Below, in pieces: positions 16,834 through 27,447 of a stretch of DNA of 64,000 nt (positions are counted from its first letter, which is position 1; each line of letters starts with the position of its first letter). The translations under genes were made by a program, and so were the position numbers. The DNA comes from Nocardioides sp. SR21 (GTDB lineage: Bacteria; Actinomycetota; Actinomycetes; Propionibacteriales; Nocardioidaceae). The DNA lies in assembly GCF_022761125.1 (NCBI RefSeq), contig NZ_JAKWJR010000009.1:124001-188000 (forward strand), given 5' to 3'. A model generated the notes under the pieces. It was not told the origin of the DNA, did no database searches, and saw only the letters and a list, made by a program, of their open reading frames with translations.

Positions 16834-19505
16834 TGGACACCGCGGAGATTCGACGGAGGTTCGTCGCTCACTTCGAGCGCGACGGTCACACCCCCGTGCC
16901 GTCCGCATCACTGCTGCTCGACGACCCGAACCTGCTGTTCGTCAACGCCGGCATGGTGCCGTTCAAGCCGTACTTCCTCGGCCAGGAGACCCCGCCGTAC
17001 ACCCGCGCGGCCAGCGTCCAGAAGTGCGTGCGCACGCCCGACATCGAGGACGTCGGCAAGACCAGCCGGCACGGCACGTTCTTCGAGATGTGCGGCAACT
17101 TCTCCTTCGGTGACTACTTCAAGGAGCACGCGATCGAGCTCGCGTGGGACCTGGTCACCAAGTCGCAGGCCGACGGTGGCTGGGGCTTCGACGAGGCCAA
17201 GCTCTACCCGAGCGTGTACGTCGACGACCACGAGGCCGTCGAGCTCTGGAAGCGGATCACCGGCCTGCCGGACGACCGGATCGCGCGGCTGGGCAAGAAG
17301 GAGAACTACTGGTCGATGGGCGTGCCCGGCCCGGGCGGCCCGTGCTCCGAGATCCTGATCGACCGAGGCCCGGCGTACGGCGCCGACGGCGACTTCTCCG
17401 CCGAGGACCGCTACCTCGAGTTCTGGAACCTCGTCTTCATGCAGGACGAGCTCAGCGCGGTTCGGTCCAAGGAGGACTTCGACATCGCGGGCTCGCTGCC
17501 CAAGAAGAACATCGACACCGGCATGGGCCTGGAGCGGGTCGCGTTCCTGACCCAGGGCGTCGAGAACATGTACGAGATCGACGTGATGTTCCCGGTCATC
17601 CAGATGGCCGAGCAGCTCTCCGGCAAGCGGTACGGCGCGAACCACGACGACGACGTGCGCTTCCGCGTGGTCGCCGACCACGTCCGCAGCTCGATGATGC
17701 TGATCTCCGACGGCGTCACGCCCGGCAACGAGGCGCGCGGCTACGTGCTGCGCCGGCTGCTGCGCCGCGCGGTGCGCTCGATGCGCCTGCTCGGCTACGA
17801 GGACCCGGCGCTGCCGGAGTTGATGCCGATCAGCCGCGACAAGATGGGCGAGACCTACACCGCGCTGCACCAGGACTGGGAGCGCATCTCCACGGTCGCC
17901 TACGCCGAGGAGCAGGCGTTCCGCCAGACGCTCCGCGCGGGCACGTCGATCTTCGACCTGGCGACCACCGAGCTCAAGGAGTCCGGCGGCACGCAGCTGC
18001 CGGGCGACAAGGCGTTCGCCCTGCACGACACCTACGGCTTCCCGATCGACATCACCCTCGAGATGGCCGCCGAGCAGGGGCTCTCGGTCGACGAGGACGG
18101 CTTCCGCCGGCTCATGAACGAGCAGCGCCAGCGCGCCAAGGACGACGCCCGCTCCAAGAAGGGCCAGCACCGCGACGCGTCGGCGTACCGCGAGGTCGCC
18201 GACTCGATGGGTCGCGCGGTCGAGTTCACCGGCTACGACGTGACTACCGACGAGGGCACGGTGCGCGGCATCGTCGCCGCGGGCGGCGTCGTCCAGTCCG
18301 CCGGGCCGGGCGACGAGGTCGAGCTGGTCCTCGACCGCACCCCGTTCTACGCCGAGGGCGGCGGTCAGCTCGCCGACCAGGGCGTGATCGAGCTCGCGAA
18401 CGGCGCCCGCGTCGAGGTGTACGACGTGCAGTCGCCCGTCACCGGCCTTGTCGTGCACAAGGTCAAGGTCCTCGACGGCGAGGTCACCACCGGCCTCGGC
18501 GCGCACGCTGCGGTCGACCTGGAGCGCCGCCGGTCGATCTCGCGCGCCCACACCGCGACGCACATGGTGCACAAGGCGTTCCGCGAGGCGCTGGGGGAGA
18601 CCGCGACCCAGGCGGGCTCCGAGAACGCGCCGGGCCGCTTCCGCTTCGACTTCTCCGCGACCGGCGCCGTCCCCGCGTCGGTGATGGACGACGTCGAGGC
18701 GCGCGTCAACGCGATCGTGCTCGACGACCTCGCCGTCGAGGCCGAGATCATGAGCCAGGCGGAGGCCGTGAAGTCGGGCGCGATGGCGCTGTTCGGCGAG
18801 AAGTACGGCGACCGCGTGCGCGTCGTGTCCGTCGGCGACTGGGCCCGCGAGCTCTGCGGCGGCACCCACGCCGGCAGCTCCGGCAAGCTGGGCGTGATCA
18901 AGCTGCTCCACGAGTCGTCGATCGGCTCCGGCGTACGACGCGTCGAGGCGCTGGTCGGCAGCGACGCCTACCGCTTCCTCGCCCGCGAGCACGTGCTGGT
19001 CAACCAGCTGTCCGAGGCGCTCAAGGTGCGCCCCGAGCAGCTGCCCGAGCGCGTCAACGACATCGTCGAGAAGCTGCGTGCCGCCGAGAAGGAGATCGAG
19101 AAGGTCCGCGTCGGCCAGCTGCTCGCCGCCGGCGGCGAGCTCGCCGCCGGTGCGGCCAAGGTCGGTCCGGTCAACGTCGTGGCGCACCGCGCCGACGGCG
19201 CGTCCGGTGGCGACGTGCGCACGCTCGCGCTCGACGTCCGCGGCCGGCTGCCCCAGGGCGAGCCCGGTGTCGTCGTGGTGATCGGTGCGGCGGACGGCAA
19301 GGTCTCGGTCGTGGCGGCGCTGAACGACGAGGCGCAGGCCCGCGGCCTGAGCGCCAACGACCTGGTCCGCGTGGTCGGCCCGCTGGTCGGCGGCAAGGGC
19401 GGCGGCAAGGCCGACGTCGCCCAGGGCGGCGGCACCGACTCCTCGCGCATCGACGAGGCCGTGGCGTTGGTCTCGGCCGAGGTCGGGCGGGTGGCCTCCG
19501 CCTGA
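16833..19505 (+). CDS. alaS: alanyl-tRNA synthetase
   Basis: This 890-residue enzyme has the class II catalytic domain at the N-terminus ([14 protein letters not shown] and [17 protein letters not shown]). The editing domain follows, with zinc ligands HTATH near residue 573 and CGGTH near residue 675, and then a C-terminal DHHA1 domain ([15 protein letters not shown]). It charges tRNA-Ala and clears Ser/Gly mischarging. The ATG at 16833 overlaps the upstream stop; longer in-frame extensions lie inside the preceding gene and are rejected. The stop overlaps the ruvX start. Confidence 0.97.
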   Translation: MDTAEIRRRFVAHFERDGHTPVPSASLLLDDPNLLFVNAGMVPFKPYFLGQETPPYTRAASVQKCVRTPDIEDVGKTSRHGTFFEMCGNFSFGDYFKEHAIELAWDLVTKSQADGGWGFDEAKLYPSVYVDDHEAVELWKRITGLPDDRIARLGKKENYWSMGVPGPGGPCSEILIDRGPAYGADGDFSAEDRYLEFWNLVFMQDELSAVRSKEDFDIAGSLPKKNIDTGMGLERVAFLTQGVENMYEIDVMFPVIQMAEQLSGKRYGANHDDDVRFRVVADHVRSSMMLISDGVTPGNEARGYVLRRLLRRAVRSMRLLGYEDPALPELMPISRDKMGETYTALHQDWERISTVAYAEEQAFRQTLRAGTSIFDLATTELKESGGTQLPGDKAFALHDTYGFPIDITLEMAAEQGLSVDEDGFRRLMNEQRQRAKDDARSKKGQHRDASAYREVADSMGRAVEFTGYDVTTDEGTVRGIVAAGGVVQSAGPGDEVELVLDRTPFYAEGGGQLADQGVIELANGARVEVYDVQSPVTGLVVHKVKVLDGEVTTGLGAHAAVDLERRRSISRAHTATHMVHKAFREALGETATQAGSENAPGRFRFDFSATGAVPASVMDDVEARVNAIVLDDLAVEAEIMSQAEAVKSGAMALFGEKYGDRVRVVSVGDWARELCGGTHAGSSGKLGVIKLLHESSIGSGVRRVEALVGSDAYRFLAREHVLVNQLSEALKVRPEQLPERVNDIVEKLRAAEKEIEKVRVGQLLAAGGELAAGAAKVGPVNVVAHRADGASGGDVRTLALDVRGRLPQGEPGVVVVIGAADGKVSVVAALNDEAQARGLSANDLVRVVGPLVGGKGGGKADVAQGGGTDSSRIDEAVALVSAEVGRVASA

Positions 19506-19960
19506 TGCGCCACGGCGTACGCCTCGGCATCGACCCCGGGGACGCCCGGATCGGGGTCGCGCGCAGCGACCCGACCGGGTTCCTCGCGACGCCGGTCGAG
19601 ACCGTACGCCGCGGCAAGGGCGACCTGGCCCGGATCGCGAAGATCCTCGCCGAGGAGGAGGCCGTCGAGGTCGTGATGGGCCTGCCGCGGTCGCTCTCCG
19701 GTGGTGAGGGACCGGCAGCCGCGAAGGTGCGCGAGTTCGCCGCCGCGCTGGCGAGACGGGTGTCACCCGTCCCGGTGCGGCTCGTTGACGAGCGCATGAC
19801 CACGGTTTCCGCGGAGGCTATGCTGCGCGACCAGGGCCGCAAGGGGGGCAAGCGGCGCGCCGTGGTGGATCAAGCGGCTGCCGTCCTCATCCTGCAGCAA
19901 GCACTGGACACGGAACGCGCGACGGGTGCCGCGCCTGGCGAGATCGTCGAGGAGACGTAG
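19505..19960 (+). CDS. ruvX: Holliday junction resolvase-like protein RuvX (YqgF)
   Basis: This 151-residue RNase H-fold protein has the acidic motif LGIDPGDARIGVA at the N-terminus, VMGLPRSLSG in the middle and LVDERMTT with a late Asp (VDQAAAVLILQ). These are the conserved metal-binding acids of YqgF/RuvX. Family members process 16S pre-rRNA and have been proposed as resolvases. The ATG overlaps the alaS stop by one base and mltG follows with no gap. Confidence 0.93.
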   Translation: MRHGVRLGIDPGDARIGVARSDPTGFLATPVETVRRGKGDLARIAKILAEEEAVEVVMGLPRSLSGGEGPAAAKVREFAAALARRVSPVPVRLVDERMTTVSAEAMLRDQGRKGGKRRAVVDQAAAVLILQQALDTERATGAAPGEIVEET

Positions 19961-21172
19961 ATGACCGACGAGCAGCACCAGCACGACGTCACCCAGGAGG
20001 ACGACGGCCTGCTCGGCGCCGAGGTCGATGACGCGGACGACGAGACCTACGACCCGGGCGGTCGCCGCCGCGGTCGCAAGCGCCGCAGCGTGCCGGGATG
20101 CATCGCCGTGCTGGTCGCGCTGGCCGTCATCGTCGGCGGCTTCTACTTCGTCGTGTCGTGGGGCATCGACACCGTGCGCGACCAGTTCGAGTCGGCCCCC
20201 GACTACTCGGGCGCGGATGCCCACGGCAAGGTGATGTTCGAGGTCGAGCAGGGCGACACCGTCGCCGAGATGGGCCGCAACCTCAAGGCCGCGGGCGTCG
20301 TGGAGTCGGTGGACGCGTTCACCAACGCCGCGATCGCCAACCCGGACTCCAACCAGATCCAGTTCGGCTTCTACCAGCTCCAGAAGGAGATGGCCGCCGA
20401 CGACGTCGTCGCGATCCTCGTCGACCCCGCGAACCAGGTGAAGAACACCGTCGCGATCCCGGAGGGCCTCTCGGTCGACCAGATCGTCCAGGCGCTCGAC
20501 AAGGGCACCGAGTACAAGGCCAAGGACTTCGAGAAGGTCCTGGCGAACCCGGGCCAGCTCGGGCTGCCGGACTACGCCGAGGGCAACCCGGAGGGGTACC
20601 TGTTCCCGGCGACGTACGACTTCGGCCCGAACGACGACCCGAAGCAGATGCTCACCGCGATGGTCGACCGCTGGAAGCAGGCGGCCGAGGACGCCGACCT
20701 CGAGGCGCGCGCCGCCGAGCTGGGCTACACCCCGCACGAGCTGATGACGATCGCCAGCCTCGTCGAGGCCGAGGGGCGCGGCGACGACATGCCGAACATC
20801 GCCCGGGTGATCTACAACCGGATCGAGAACCCGGACAACGGCGTCACCAACGGCAAGCTCCAGATCGACGCCGCCGTGAACTACGCGCTCGGACGGTCGG
20901 GGATCACCCGCCTGACGCAGGAGGAGATCGACTCGGTCGCCGACTCGCCGTACAACACCTACACCCAGGTGGGTCTCCCGCCGGGCCCGATCGAGGCACC
21001 CGGCGACGCCGCCATCCAGGCGGCGGCGAACCCGGCGGACGGCGACTGGCTGTTCTACGTCACGGTCAACCTCAAGACCGGCGAGACGAAGTTCACCGAG
21101 TCCTACGACGAGTTCCTCCAGTTCAAGGCCGAGCTGGACGAGTACTGCGCGACCGAGTCCGACCGGTGCTGA
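19961..21172 (+). CDS. mltG: endolytic transglycosylase MltG (YceG-like)
   Basis: This 403-residue membrane protein has an acidic and then basic cytosolic N-terminus (residues 1-45), one membrane helix (about 46-68) and an extracytoplasmic YceG domain. The catalytic Glu lies in TIASLVEAEGRGDDMPNIAR, followed by VIYNRIE and NTYTQVGLPPGPIEAPG. MltG cuts nascent peptidoglycan strands and releases them from synthesis. The ATG follows the ruvX stop directly. The alaS-ruvX-mltG-aroE order is standard for actinobacteria. Confidence 0.94.
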   Translation: MTDEQHQHDVTQEDDGLLGAEVDDADDETYDPGGRRRGRKRRSVPGCIAVLVALAVIVGGFYFVVSWGIDTVRDQFESAPDYSGADAHGKVMFEVEQGDTVAEMGRNLKAAGVVESVDAFTNAAIANPDSNQIQFGFYQLQKEMAADDVVAILVDPANQVKNTVAIPEGLSVDQIVQALDKGTEYKAKDFEKVLANPGQLGLPDYAEGNPEGYLFPATYDFGPNDDPKQMLTAMVDRWKQAAEDADLEARAAELGYTPHELMTIASLVEAEGRGDDMPNIARVIYNRIENPDNGVTNGKLQIDAAVNYALGRSGITRLTQEEIDSVADSPYNTYTQVGLPPGPIEAPGDAAIQAAANPADGDWLFYVTVNLKTGETKFTESYDEFLQFKAELDEYCATESDRC

Positions 21173-21182
21173 TCGCCGCGCG

Positions 21183-21998
21183 ATGAGGTGTGCCGTCCTG
21201 GGCGACCCGATCGCCCACTCGCTGTCGCCGACGCTGCACCGGGCGGGGTACGCCGCGGCCGGTCTGGACTGGCAGTACGACGCCATCCGGGTGACGACCG
21301 AGGAGCTCCCCGGCTTCGTGCTCGGCTGCGGGCCCGAGTGGCGCGGGCTGTCGCTGACGATGCCCCACAAGCGGAACGCGATGTCGTTCACGCACGGCAC
21401 CGTCACCGACCGCGCGCGGTTGGCCGGCGGGGTCAACACGCTGGTCTTCACCGACGCCGGGTTGCTCGCCGACAACACGGACCTGCCCGGTGCCGTCGCC
21501 GCAATCCGTGAGCGGTACGACGGACAGGTGACCGCCGGCACGGTGCTGGGCGGCGGCGCGACCGCGGCCTCGACCGGGCTGGCGCTGTGCGAGCTCGGTG
21601 CGGGGACGGTCCGCGTGCTGGCCCGGACGCCGGAGCGCGCGGAGGCGACCGCGCACGCGATCGCCCAGCACCCCAGCCAGCCGCGTGTCGAGGTGCTGTC
21701 ACTCGCCGACGCCGACGTGGTCGGCGAGGTCGTGGTCTCGACGATCCCGGCCGAGGCCCAGGACGACGACCTGGTCGCGCGCTGTGCCGACGTACCCGTG
21801 GTGTTCGAGGTGGTCTACGACCCGTGGCCGACGCCGCTCGCGGCCGCCGCCGCGGGCCGGGTCCTGGTCGGCGGGCTCGACCTGCTCGTGCACCAGGCGG
21901 TCCTGCAGTTCGAGCTGTTCACCGGAGTCCCCGGTCCGCTGGACGCCATGCGCGCGGCCGGCGAGGAGGTCCTGGCGGCGCGCCGGGCCACTGCGTGA
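21183..21998 (+). CDS. aroE: shikimate dehydrogenase
   Basis: This 271-residue enzyme reduces 3-dehydroshikimate with NADPH. SLSPTLH binds the substrate, LTMPHKRNA carries the catalytic Lys, and NTDLPG carries the conserved Asp, where most relatives have NTDxxG. The nucleotide loop reads GGGATAAST rather than the classic GAGGAS. It stands 10 nt after mltG. Its TGA overlaps the GTG of the prepilin peptidase. This starts a run of shikimate genes broken only by that peptidase. Confidence 0.92.
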   Translation: MRCAVLGDPIAHSLSPTLHRAGYAAAGLDWQYDAIRVTTEELPGFVLGCGPEWRGLSLTMPHKRNAMSFTHGTVTDRARLAGGVNTLVFTDAGLLADNTDLPGAVAAIRERYDGQVTAGTVLGGGATAASTGLALCELGAGTVRVLARTPERAEATAHAIAQHPSQPRVEVLSLADADVVGEVVVSTIPAEAQDDDLVARCADVPVVFEVVYDPWPTPLAAAAAGRVLVGGLDLLVHQAVLQFELFTGVPGPLDAMRAAGEEVLAARRATA

Positions 21999-22651
21999 CG
22001 CTGGCGGCGGTCCTGCTCAGCGGGACCGCCTGCGCGGCGGGCGGCCTGGCCGTGCCGCTCCTGGTCGCCCGTGTCCCAGCCGCCGTCCGCCCGCACGAGC
22101 CCTACGCCGTCCCGCTCGCCGCGGCCGCCGGCGCGGTCATCGGCGCCTCGGTGGGAGCCGCCTGGCCGTTGCTGTACCTGCTGCCGCTGGTGCCCGTCGG
22201 GGTCGCGCTCGGGCTGATCGACGCGCGCACCCACCTGCTCCCGACCGCGATCATCTGGCCGACGTTCGGGGGAGTGCTCGCCCTGGCGACCGTGAGCGCG
22301 CTGCTCGACGACGACCCGGATGCGCTCGTGCGCGCCGGGATCGGCTCGGCCGCCGTGTTCCTGGTGTTCCACGCGCTCTGGTGGATCCAGCCCGCCGGCA
22401 TGGGGTACGGCGACGTCCGGCTGTCGGCCGTCCTGGGCTTCGCGCTCGGCTACCTGGGCTGGGGCGAGCTGATGATCGGGATCTACGGAGCGTTCCTGGT
22501 GTTCGCGGTGTCCGGCTTCCTGCTCGCGCTGGTGCGCCGGGACCGCCAGGCGCTCAAGGCGTCGTACCCGTTCGGGCCGTTCCTGCTGGTCGGCGCGCTC
22601 GCGGGGATCGCCGTCGGCGCCGAGACCTGGTCCTATCTCGTCTCCGGGTGA
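21995..22651 (+). CDS. A24 family prepilin peptidase, short form
   Basis: This 218-residue polytopic membrane protein has the two catalytic aspartates of A24 aspartyl proteases: one in GLIDARTHLLPT and one in GMGYGDVRLSAVLG. It lacks the N-terminal cysteine/zinc methyltransferase domain of full-length PilD, as is common in actinobacteria. It would process type IV prepilins or Tad/Flp pilins; no pilus genes are in the window. The GTG start overlaps the aroE stop (GTGA). Its position between aroE and aroC is conserved in the phylum. Confidence 0.88.
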   Translation: MTLAAVLLSGTACAAGGLAVPLLVARVPAAVRPHEPYAVPLAAAAGAVIGASVGAAWPLLYLLPLVPVGVALGLIDARTHLLPTAIIWPTFGGVLALATVSALLDDDPDALVRAGIGSAAVFLVFHALWWIQPAGMGYGDVRLSAVLGFALGYLGWGELMIGIYGAFLVFAVSGFLLALVRRDRQALKASYPFGPFLLVGALAGIAVGAETWSYLVSG

Positions 22652-22691
22652 CCGTCGGCGGACGGGCGAACGGCCGTGAAACACTTGGGCC

Positions 22692-23870
22692 ATGCTGCGT
22701 TGGCTCACCGCGGGCGAGTCCCACGGCCCCTCCCTGGTCGCGATCCTCGAGGGGCTGCCGGCCCACGTCCAGGTGACGTCGGACGACATCGCCGACTCAC
22801 TCGCCCGGCGCCGCCTCGGCTACGGCCGCGGCGCGCGGATGAAGTTCGAGCAGGACGAGGTGACCCTCGTCGGCGGCGTCCGCCACGGCGAGACCCAGGG
22901 TGGCCCGGTCGCCATCCAGGTCGGCAACACCGAGTGGCCGAAGTGGGAGCGGGTGATGTCCGCGGACCCGGTTCCCCAGGAGGAGCTGGACGCGCTGGCA
23001 CGCAACGCGCCGCTGACCCGGCCCCGGCCCGGCCACGCCGACCTCGCCGGCATGCAGAAGTACGACTTCGAGGAGGCCCGCCCGATCCTCGAGCGCGCCT
23101 CCGCGCGTGAGACCGCGGCGCGGGTCGCGCTCGGCCGCGTGGCCTCGAACTTCCTGGAGCAGTCCGTCGGTGCCCGGATCGTGTCGCACGTGATCGAGCT
23201 CGGCGGCGTCCGTGCCCCGGCCGGCCTGTGGCCCGAGCCCGGCGACGTCGGCCGCCTCGACGCCGACGAGGTCCGTTGCCTCGACGGCGACGCGTCGAAG
23301 CAGATGGTCGCCGCGATCGACCAGGCCCACAAGGACGGCGACACGCTCGGCGGCGTCGTCGAGGTCGTCGTGCACGGTCTCCCGCCGGGCCTCGGCTCCC
23401 ACGTGCACTGGGACCGCCGCCTCGACTCGCGGCTGGCCGGCGCCCTGATGGGCATCCAGGCGATCAAGGGCGTCGAGGTCGGCGACGGCTTCGAGCTCGC
23501 CGCGACCCCCGGCTCCCTGGCGCACGACGAGATCGTCCCCACCGCCGACGGCATCCGGCGCGTCAGCGGCCGCTCCGGCGGCACCGAGGGCGGCATGACC
23601 ACCGGCGAGATCCTGCGGGTCCGCGCCGCGATGAAGCCGATCGCGACCGTCCCGCGCGCGCTGCGCACCGTCGACGTCGCCACCGGCGAGGAGGCGGTCG
23701 CGCACCACCAGCGCTCCGACGTGTGCGCCGTACCCGCCGCCGGTATCGTCGCCGAGGCGATGGTGGCGCTCGTGCTCGCCGACGCCGTCCTCGAGAAGTT
23801 CGGCGGCGACTCCGTGGCCGAGACGCGCCGCAACGCCGAGACCTACCTGGACACCCTGAGGTTCAAGTGA
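22692..23870 (+). CDS. aroC: chorismate synthase
   Basis: This 392-residue FMN-dependent enzyme makes chorismate from EPSP. The signatures are [14 protein letters not shown] at the N-terminus, [25 protein letters not shown] and [15 protein letters not shown], plus the C-terminal [18 protein letters not shown]. The ATG comes 40 nt after the peptidase stop. The last codon overlaps the GTG of aroK (GTGA), so aroC-aroK-aroB-aroQ is one coupled unit. Confidence 0.96.
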   Translation: MLRWLTAGESHGPSLVAILEGLPAHVQVTSDDIADSLARRRLGYGRGARMKFEQDEVTLVGGVRHGETQGGPVAIQVGNTEWPKWERVMSADPVPQEELDALARNAPLTRPRPGHADLAGMQKYDFEEARPILERASARETAARVALGRVASNFLEQSVGARIVSHVIELGGVRAPAGLWPEPGDVGRLDADEVRCLDGDASKQMVAAIDQAHKDGDTLGGVVEVVVHGLPPGLGSHVHWDRRLDSRLAGALMGIQAIKGVEVGDGFELAATPGSLAHDEIVPTADGIRRVSGRSGGTEGGMTTGEILRVRAAMKPIATVPRALRTVDVATGEEAVAHHQRSDVCAVPAAGIVAEAMVALVLADAVLEKFGGDSVAETRRNAETYLDTLRFK

Positions 23871-24403
23871 GCCTCGACGGCCTCGATCACCGTGGACCAA
23901 GAGTGGTGCTCGTCGGCCCGATGGGAGCCGGCAAGACCACGGTCGCGGGCATCCTGGCCGAGACCTGGGGCGTCGAGGTCCGTGACACCGACCAGGACGT
24001 CGAGGCGTCCGAGGGCCGCACGATCTCCGACATCTTCGTCGACTCCGGCGAGTCCGAGTTCCGGCGCCTCGAGCGCGCGGCGGTCGCCACGGCGCTCGCC
24101 GGCCACGACGGCGTGCTGGCGCTGGGCGGGGGAGCGGTGCTCGCCCCCGAGACCCGCGAGCTGCTGGCCGGTCACGAGGTCGTGTTCCTGCGCGTCGGGC
24201 TCTCCGACGCCGTGAAGCGGGTCGGCCTCGGCACCGCGCGCCCGCTGCTGCTCGGCAACGTGCGCGGCCAGATCAAGACGCTGCTCGACGAGCGCACCCC
24301 GATCTACGAGGCCGTCGCGACGCTGGTCGTGGACACCGACGGCCGCACCCCGGAGGATGTCGCCCGCGAGATCGACGCGACGTTGACTCGGAATCGGTCG
24401 TGA
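23867..24403 (+). CDS. aroK: shikimate kinase
   Basis: This 178-residue P-loop kinase has Walker [10 protein letters not shown] near residue 18, the shikimate-binding Asp and Arg (DTDQDVE and SEFRRLE), GGGAVL and the lid Arg region (LGTARPLL). It phosphorylates shikimate at the 3-hydroxyl. The GTG at 23867 overlaps the aroC stop. The frame is open upstream inside aroC, and that extension is rejected. Confidence 0.94.
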   Translation: MSLDGLDHRGPRVVLVGPMGAGKTTVAGILAETWGVEVRDTDQDVEASEGRTISDIFVDSGESEFRRLERAAVATALAGHDGVLALGGGAVLAPETRELLAGHEVVFLRVGLSDAVKRVGLGTARPLLLGNVRGQIKTLLDERTPIYEAVATLVVDTDGRTPEDVAREIDATLTRNRS

Positions 24404-25518
24404 GGGGCGGGATGAAGAAGAAGAAGGACACCGTGCTGCGCGTCGGCGGGCAGTCGCCGTACGACGTGGTGATCGGGCACGACCTGGCCGAGCGGCTCCC
24501 GCAGATGCTGGGAGTCGGCGTGCAGCGGGTCGCCGTGGTGTTCTCCGACGCCCTCTCCGAGCTCGTCCGGCCGGTGCTCGACTCCCTCGCGGCGGCGTAC
24601 GACGTCATGGTCCTGCCGATCCCCGACGGCGAGCGCGCCAAGAAGGCCGCGGTCGCCGTGTCGTGCTGGGAGGCGCTCGGCGAGGCCGGGTTCACCCGCT
24701 CCGACGCGCTGGTGACCTTCGGCGGCGGCGCGACCACCGACCTGGGCGGCTTCGTGGCCGCGACCTGGCTGCGCGGCGTCAAGGTCGTGCACGTCCCGAC
24801 CACGCTGCTCGGCATGGTCGACGCGGCGGTCGGCGGCAAGACCGGCATCAACACGCGCAGCGGCAAGAACCTCGTCGGCTCGTTCCACGAGCCGGCCGGC
24901 GTGCTGTGCGACCTGTCCACGCTGCGCGGGCTGCCGCGCGCCGAGCTGGTCGCCGGCCTCGGCGAGGTCATCAAGTGCGGCTTCATCGCCGACCCCGTGA
25001 TCCTGGACCTGGTCGAGAGCAACGACCCCGGTGCGATCACCCCCGACTCCGCGGTCCTCCGCGAGCTGGTCGAGCGGGCCGTCGCGGTCAAGGCCGAGGT
25101 CGTCGCCGCCGACCTCAAGGAGACCGGGGGCGCCAAGGGCCACCCCGGCCGCGAGGTCCTCAACTACGGCCACACCATGGCCCACGCCATCGAGCGCACC
25201 GAGAACTACCGGATCCGCCACGGCGAGGCCGTCTCGATCGGCTGCGTCTACGTCGCCGAGCTGGCCGCGCGGGCCGGCACCCTCGACAGCGACGTCGTCG
25301 ACCGGCACCACGAGGTGTTCTCCCGCGTCGGGCTGCCGACGACGTACTCGAAGGCGTCCTTCGACGACCTCCACGCCGCGATGAAGGTCGACAAGAAGTC
25401 CCGGGGCTCGCAGCTGCGGTTCGTCGTGCTGTCCGACATCGCGACCCCGACCGTGCTGGCCGGGCCGTCACTCGCCGACCTGCGTGACGCCTACGCCGCG
25501 ATCGGCGGCCGCGCATGA
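24400..25518 (+). CDS. aroB: 3-dehydroquinate synthase
   Basis: This enzyme of up to 372 residues converts DAHP to 3-dehydroquinate with NAD and a divalent metal. Signatures are [46 protein letters not shown] and the zinc ligands in [21 protein letters not shown] and RHGEAVS. The GTG at 24400 overlaps the aroK stop and is the coupled start. An ATG at 24412 (MKKKKDT) is a plausible alternative. Confidence 0.95.
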   Translation: MRGGMKKKKDTVLRVGGQSPYDVVIGHDLAERLPQMLGVGVQRVAVVFSDALSELVRPVLDSLAAAYDVMVLPIPDGERAKKAAVAVSCWEALGEAGFTRSDALVTFGGGATTDLGGFVAATWLRGVKVVHVPTTLLGMVDAAVGGKTGINTRSGKNLVGSFHEPAGVLCDLSTLRGLPRAELVAGLGEVIKCGFIADPVILDLVESNDPGAITPDSAVLRELVERAVAVKAEVVAADLKETGGAKGHPGREVLNYGHTMAHAIERTENYRIRHGEAVSIGCVYVAELAARAGTLDSDVVDRHHEVFSRVGLPTTYSKASFDDLHAAMKVDKKSRGSQLRFVVLSDIATPTVLAGPSLADLRDAYAAIGGRA

Positions 25519-25946
25519 GCACGGTGCTGGTGCTCAACGGCCCGAACCTCGGCCGGCTGGGCCGGCGCCAGCCCGAGATCTACGGCTCCACGACGCACGA
25601 CCAGCTCGCGCAGCTCTGTGTCGACTGGGGCCGGGCACTCGGCCTCGACGTCGAGGTGCGGCAGACCAACCACGAGGGCGAGATGCTCGACTGGCTGAAC
25701 GCCGCCGCCGACGACGCGAACCCGGTCGTCCTCAACGCCGCCGCGTGGACGCACTACTCGTACGCGATCTTCGACGCCTGCGCGCAGCTGACCGCCCCGC
25801 TGGTGGAGGTCCACATCTCCGACCCCCACCAGCGCCCCGAGGAGTTCCGCCACACGTCCGTGGTGACGCCGTACGCCGTCGAGGTGATCGCCGGGCACGG
25901 CATCGACGGCTACCGGATGGCCCTCGAGGTCGTCGCGCGCGGCTGA
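25515..25946 (+). CDS. aroQ: type II 3-dehydroquinate dehydratase
   Basis: This 143-residue enzyme of the dodecameric type II family has [17 protein letters not shown] with the catalytic Tyr23, [10 protein letters not shown], Asn74 in [12 protein letters not shown], and His100 in [16 protein letters not shown]. The usual HLSN motif reads HISD here (Asp103 in place of Asn), and one residue precedes the usual REEFR, so the product-binding loop is slightly changed. The ATG overlaps the aroB stop (ATGA). It is the last gene of the aro unit. Confidence 0.92.
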   Translation: MSTVLVLNGPNLGRLGRRQPEIYGSTTHDQLAQLCVDWGRALGLDVEVRQTNHEGEMLDWLNAAADDANPVVLNAAAWTHYSYAIFDACAQLTAPLVEVHISDPHQRPEEFRHTSVVTPYAVEVIAGHGIDGYRMALEVVARG

Positions 25947-25992
25947 TCCGGCACCTGGGAACCGCCTGGGCCGTGCCCGCGTCGTAGCACCT

Positions 25993-26781
25993 ATGGACGC
26001 GAAGATGACGGTGAGTGTGCGCAGCATCCTGGTGACGGTCGTGGTGGTCCTGGCGCTGCTGGTCGCCTTCCTCCTCGGCGGCGCGGGCGGTGGTGGCACT
26101 CCGGCGCAGGCCGACGACGGCGACCAGCCGGACGCCGAGCAGCCGCGGATCCTGACGATGACGGGCAGCGGGGACGCGAGCGCCGTACCTGACCAGCTGT
26201 CGTTCGACCTCGGCGTGACCGTGGTCCGGGACGATCTCGAGGCCGCGCTGGCTGCCGCCAGCACCACCATGGACCGGGTCCTCGCGACCCTGGCCGACCA
26301 GGAGGTCGCGAAGGGCGACGTCCAGACGACCGGGCTGTCGATGAGCCCGGTGTACCAGTACCACCAGTACGACCCGCCCACGATCACCGGCTACCGCGTC
26401 GCTCAGCACGCGACCGTGATCGTCCGCGACCTGAAGCGAGGTGGCGCCGCTGTGACCGCCGCGGTCGGCGCCGGTGGCAACGACGTGCGGGTCGGCGACA
26501 TCAAGCTCCTCGTGGGTGACACCGACGCGGTCATGAAGCGGGCCCGGGAGGCAGCGGTGGCCGAGGCGACCGCGAAGGCCGAGGAGTACGCCGCCGCCTC
26601 CGGCCAGGCCCTCGGCGACGTCCTCACCCTGCGCGAGGTGCGGGTGAAGCCCGTGCCGACCGCGACGTACGCCCGTGCCGGGTACCTCGCGCGCGACGAG
26701 GCGGTGGCGACCGTGCCGATCCGGGCGGGCAAGGAGACCGGGACCGTGACGGTGCAGGTGGTCTGGGCGCTGGCCGGCTAG
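25993..26781 (+). CDS. secreted or membrane-anchored SIMPL (DUF541) domain protein
   Basis: This 262-residue protein has an N-terminal hydrophobic helix (residues about 10-33), a flexible Gly/Asp-rich linker and a SIMPL domain (ILTMTGSGDASAVPDQLSFDLGV, then KGDVQTTGLSMSPVYQY and GYRVAQHATVIVRDL). Family members are periplasmic or surface proteins of unclear role. An internal ATG at 26005 (MTVSVRS) is a possible alternative start. It replaces the peptidase gene often found between aroQ and efp in other actinobacteria. Confidence 0.82.
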   Translation: MDAKMTVSVRSILVTVVVVLALLVAFLLGGAGGGGTPAQADDGDQPDAEQPRILTMTGSGDASAVPDQLSFDLGVTVVRDDLEAALAAASTTMDRVLATLADQEVAKGDVQTTGLSMSPVYQYHQYDPPTITGYRVAQHATVIVRDLKRGGAAVTAAVGAGGNDVRVGDIKLLVGDTDAVMKRAREAAVAEATAKAEEYAAASGQALGDVLTLREVRVKPVPTATYARAGYLARDEAVATVPIRAGKETGTVTVQVVWALAG

Positions 26782-26809
26782 CGTTTTCAGGTCGGCGCGT
26801 CCCAGCCGA

Positions 26810-26815
26810 TAGACT
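26810..26815 (+). promoter_or_regulatory. -10 box TAGACT of efp-nusB with a TTCAGG -35
   Basis: TAGACT lies 68 nt before the efp ATG. TTCAGG at 26786-26791 lies 18 nt upstream of it and is a weak -35 match. In contrast to many genes here, efp would have an untranslated leader of about 60 nt. Confidence 0.45.
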
Positions 26816-26883
26816 CGTGCGCTGGCGCCCGGCCCGTCCGAGGAGCCACTCCGATCCCGACGTACGAAGGCTGACACGCGCGC

Positions 26884-27447
26884 ATGGCAACCACGAACGA
26901 CCTCAAGAACGGCATGGTTCTCAACATCGACGGTCAGCTCTGGGCCGTCGTGGAGTTCCAGCACGTCAAGCCCGGCAAGGGCCCGGCCTTCGTGCGCACC
27001 AAGCTGAAGAACGTCGAGTCCAACAAGACCGTCGACAAGACCTTCAACGCCGGCACCAAGGTCGAGACCGCCACGGTCGACCGTCGCTCGATGCAGTACC
27101 TCTACAACGACGGCGCGTCGTACGTCTTCATGGACGTCACCGACTACGAGCAGATCGAGATCTCCCCGGAGATCGTCGGCAACGCCGCCAACTTCCTCCT
27201 GGAGAACCAGGAGGCCGTCGTGGCCACCAACGAGGGCCGCGTCCTGTTCATCGAGCTCCCGGCCTCGGTCGAGCTCGAGATCACCTTCACCGAGCCCGGC
27301 CTGGCCGGCGACTCCGCCACCGGCCGCACCAAGCCGGCGACCCTCGAGACCGGTCACGAGATCCAGGTCCCGCTGTTCATCAACCAGGGCGAGAAGGTCA
27401 AGGTCGACACCCGCGACTCCTCCTACATGGGCCGCGTCAAGTCCTGA
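26884..27447 (+). CDS. efp: translation elongation factor P
   Basis: This 187-residue three-barrel protein enters the ribosomal E site and relieves stalling at polyproline. The tip loop reads [15 protein letters not shown], with Lys32 at the position modified in other bacteria. The PGKGP form is the one usually left unmodified in actinobacteria, and no epmA or earP is in the window. The C-terminal signature is [19 protein letters not shown]. The stop overlaps the nusB start. Confidence 0.96.
   Translation: MATTNDLKNGMVLNIDGQLWAVVEFQHVKPGKGPAFVRTKLKNVESNKTVDKTFNAGTKVETATVDRRSMQYLYNDGASYVFMDVTDYEQIEISPEIVGNAANFLLENQEAVVATNEGRVLFIELPASVELEITFTEPGLAGDSATGRTKPATLETGHEIQVPLFINQGEKVKVDTRDSSYMGRVKS

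Noticed and set aside
16908..19766. A 952-codon minus-strand frame opposite alaS
   Set aside because: Shadow of alaS codon bias, with no domain or ribosome binding site.
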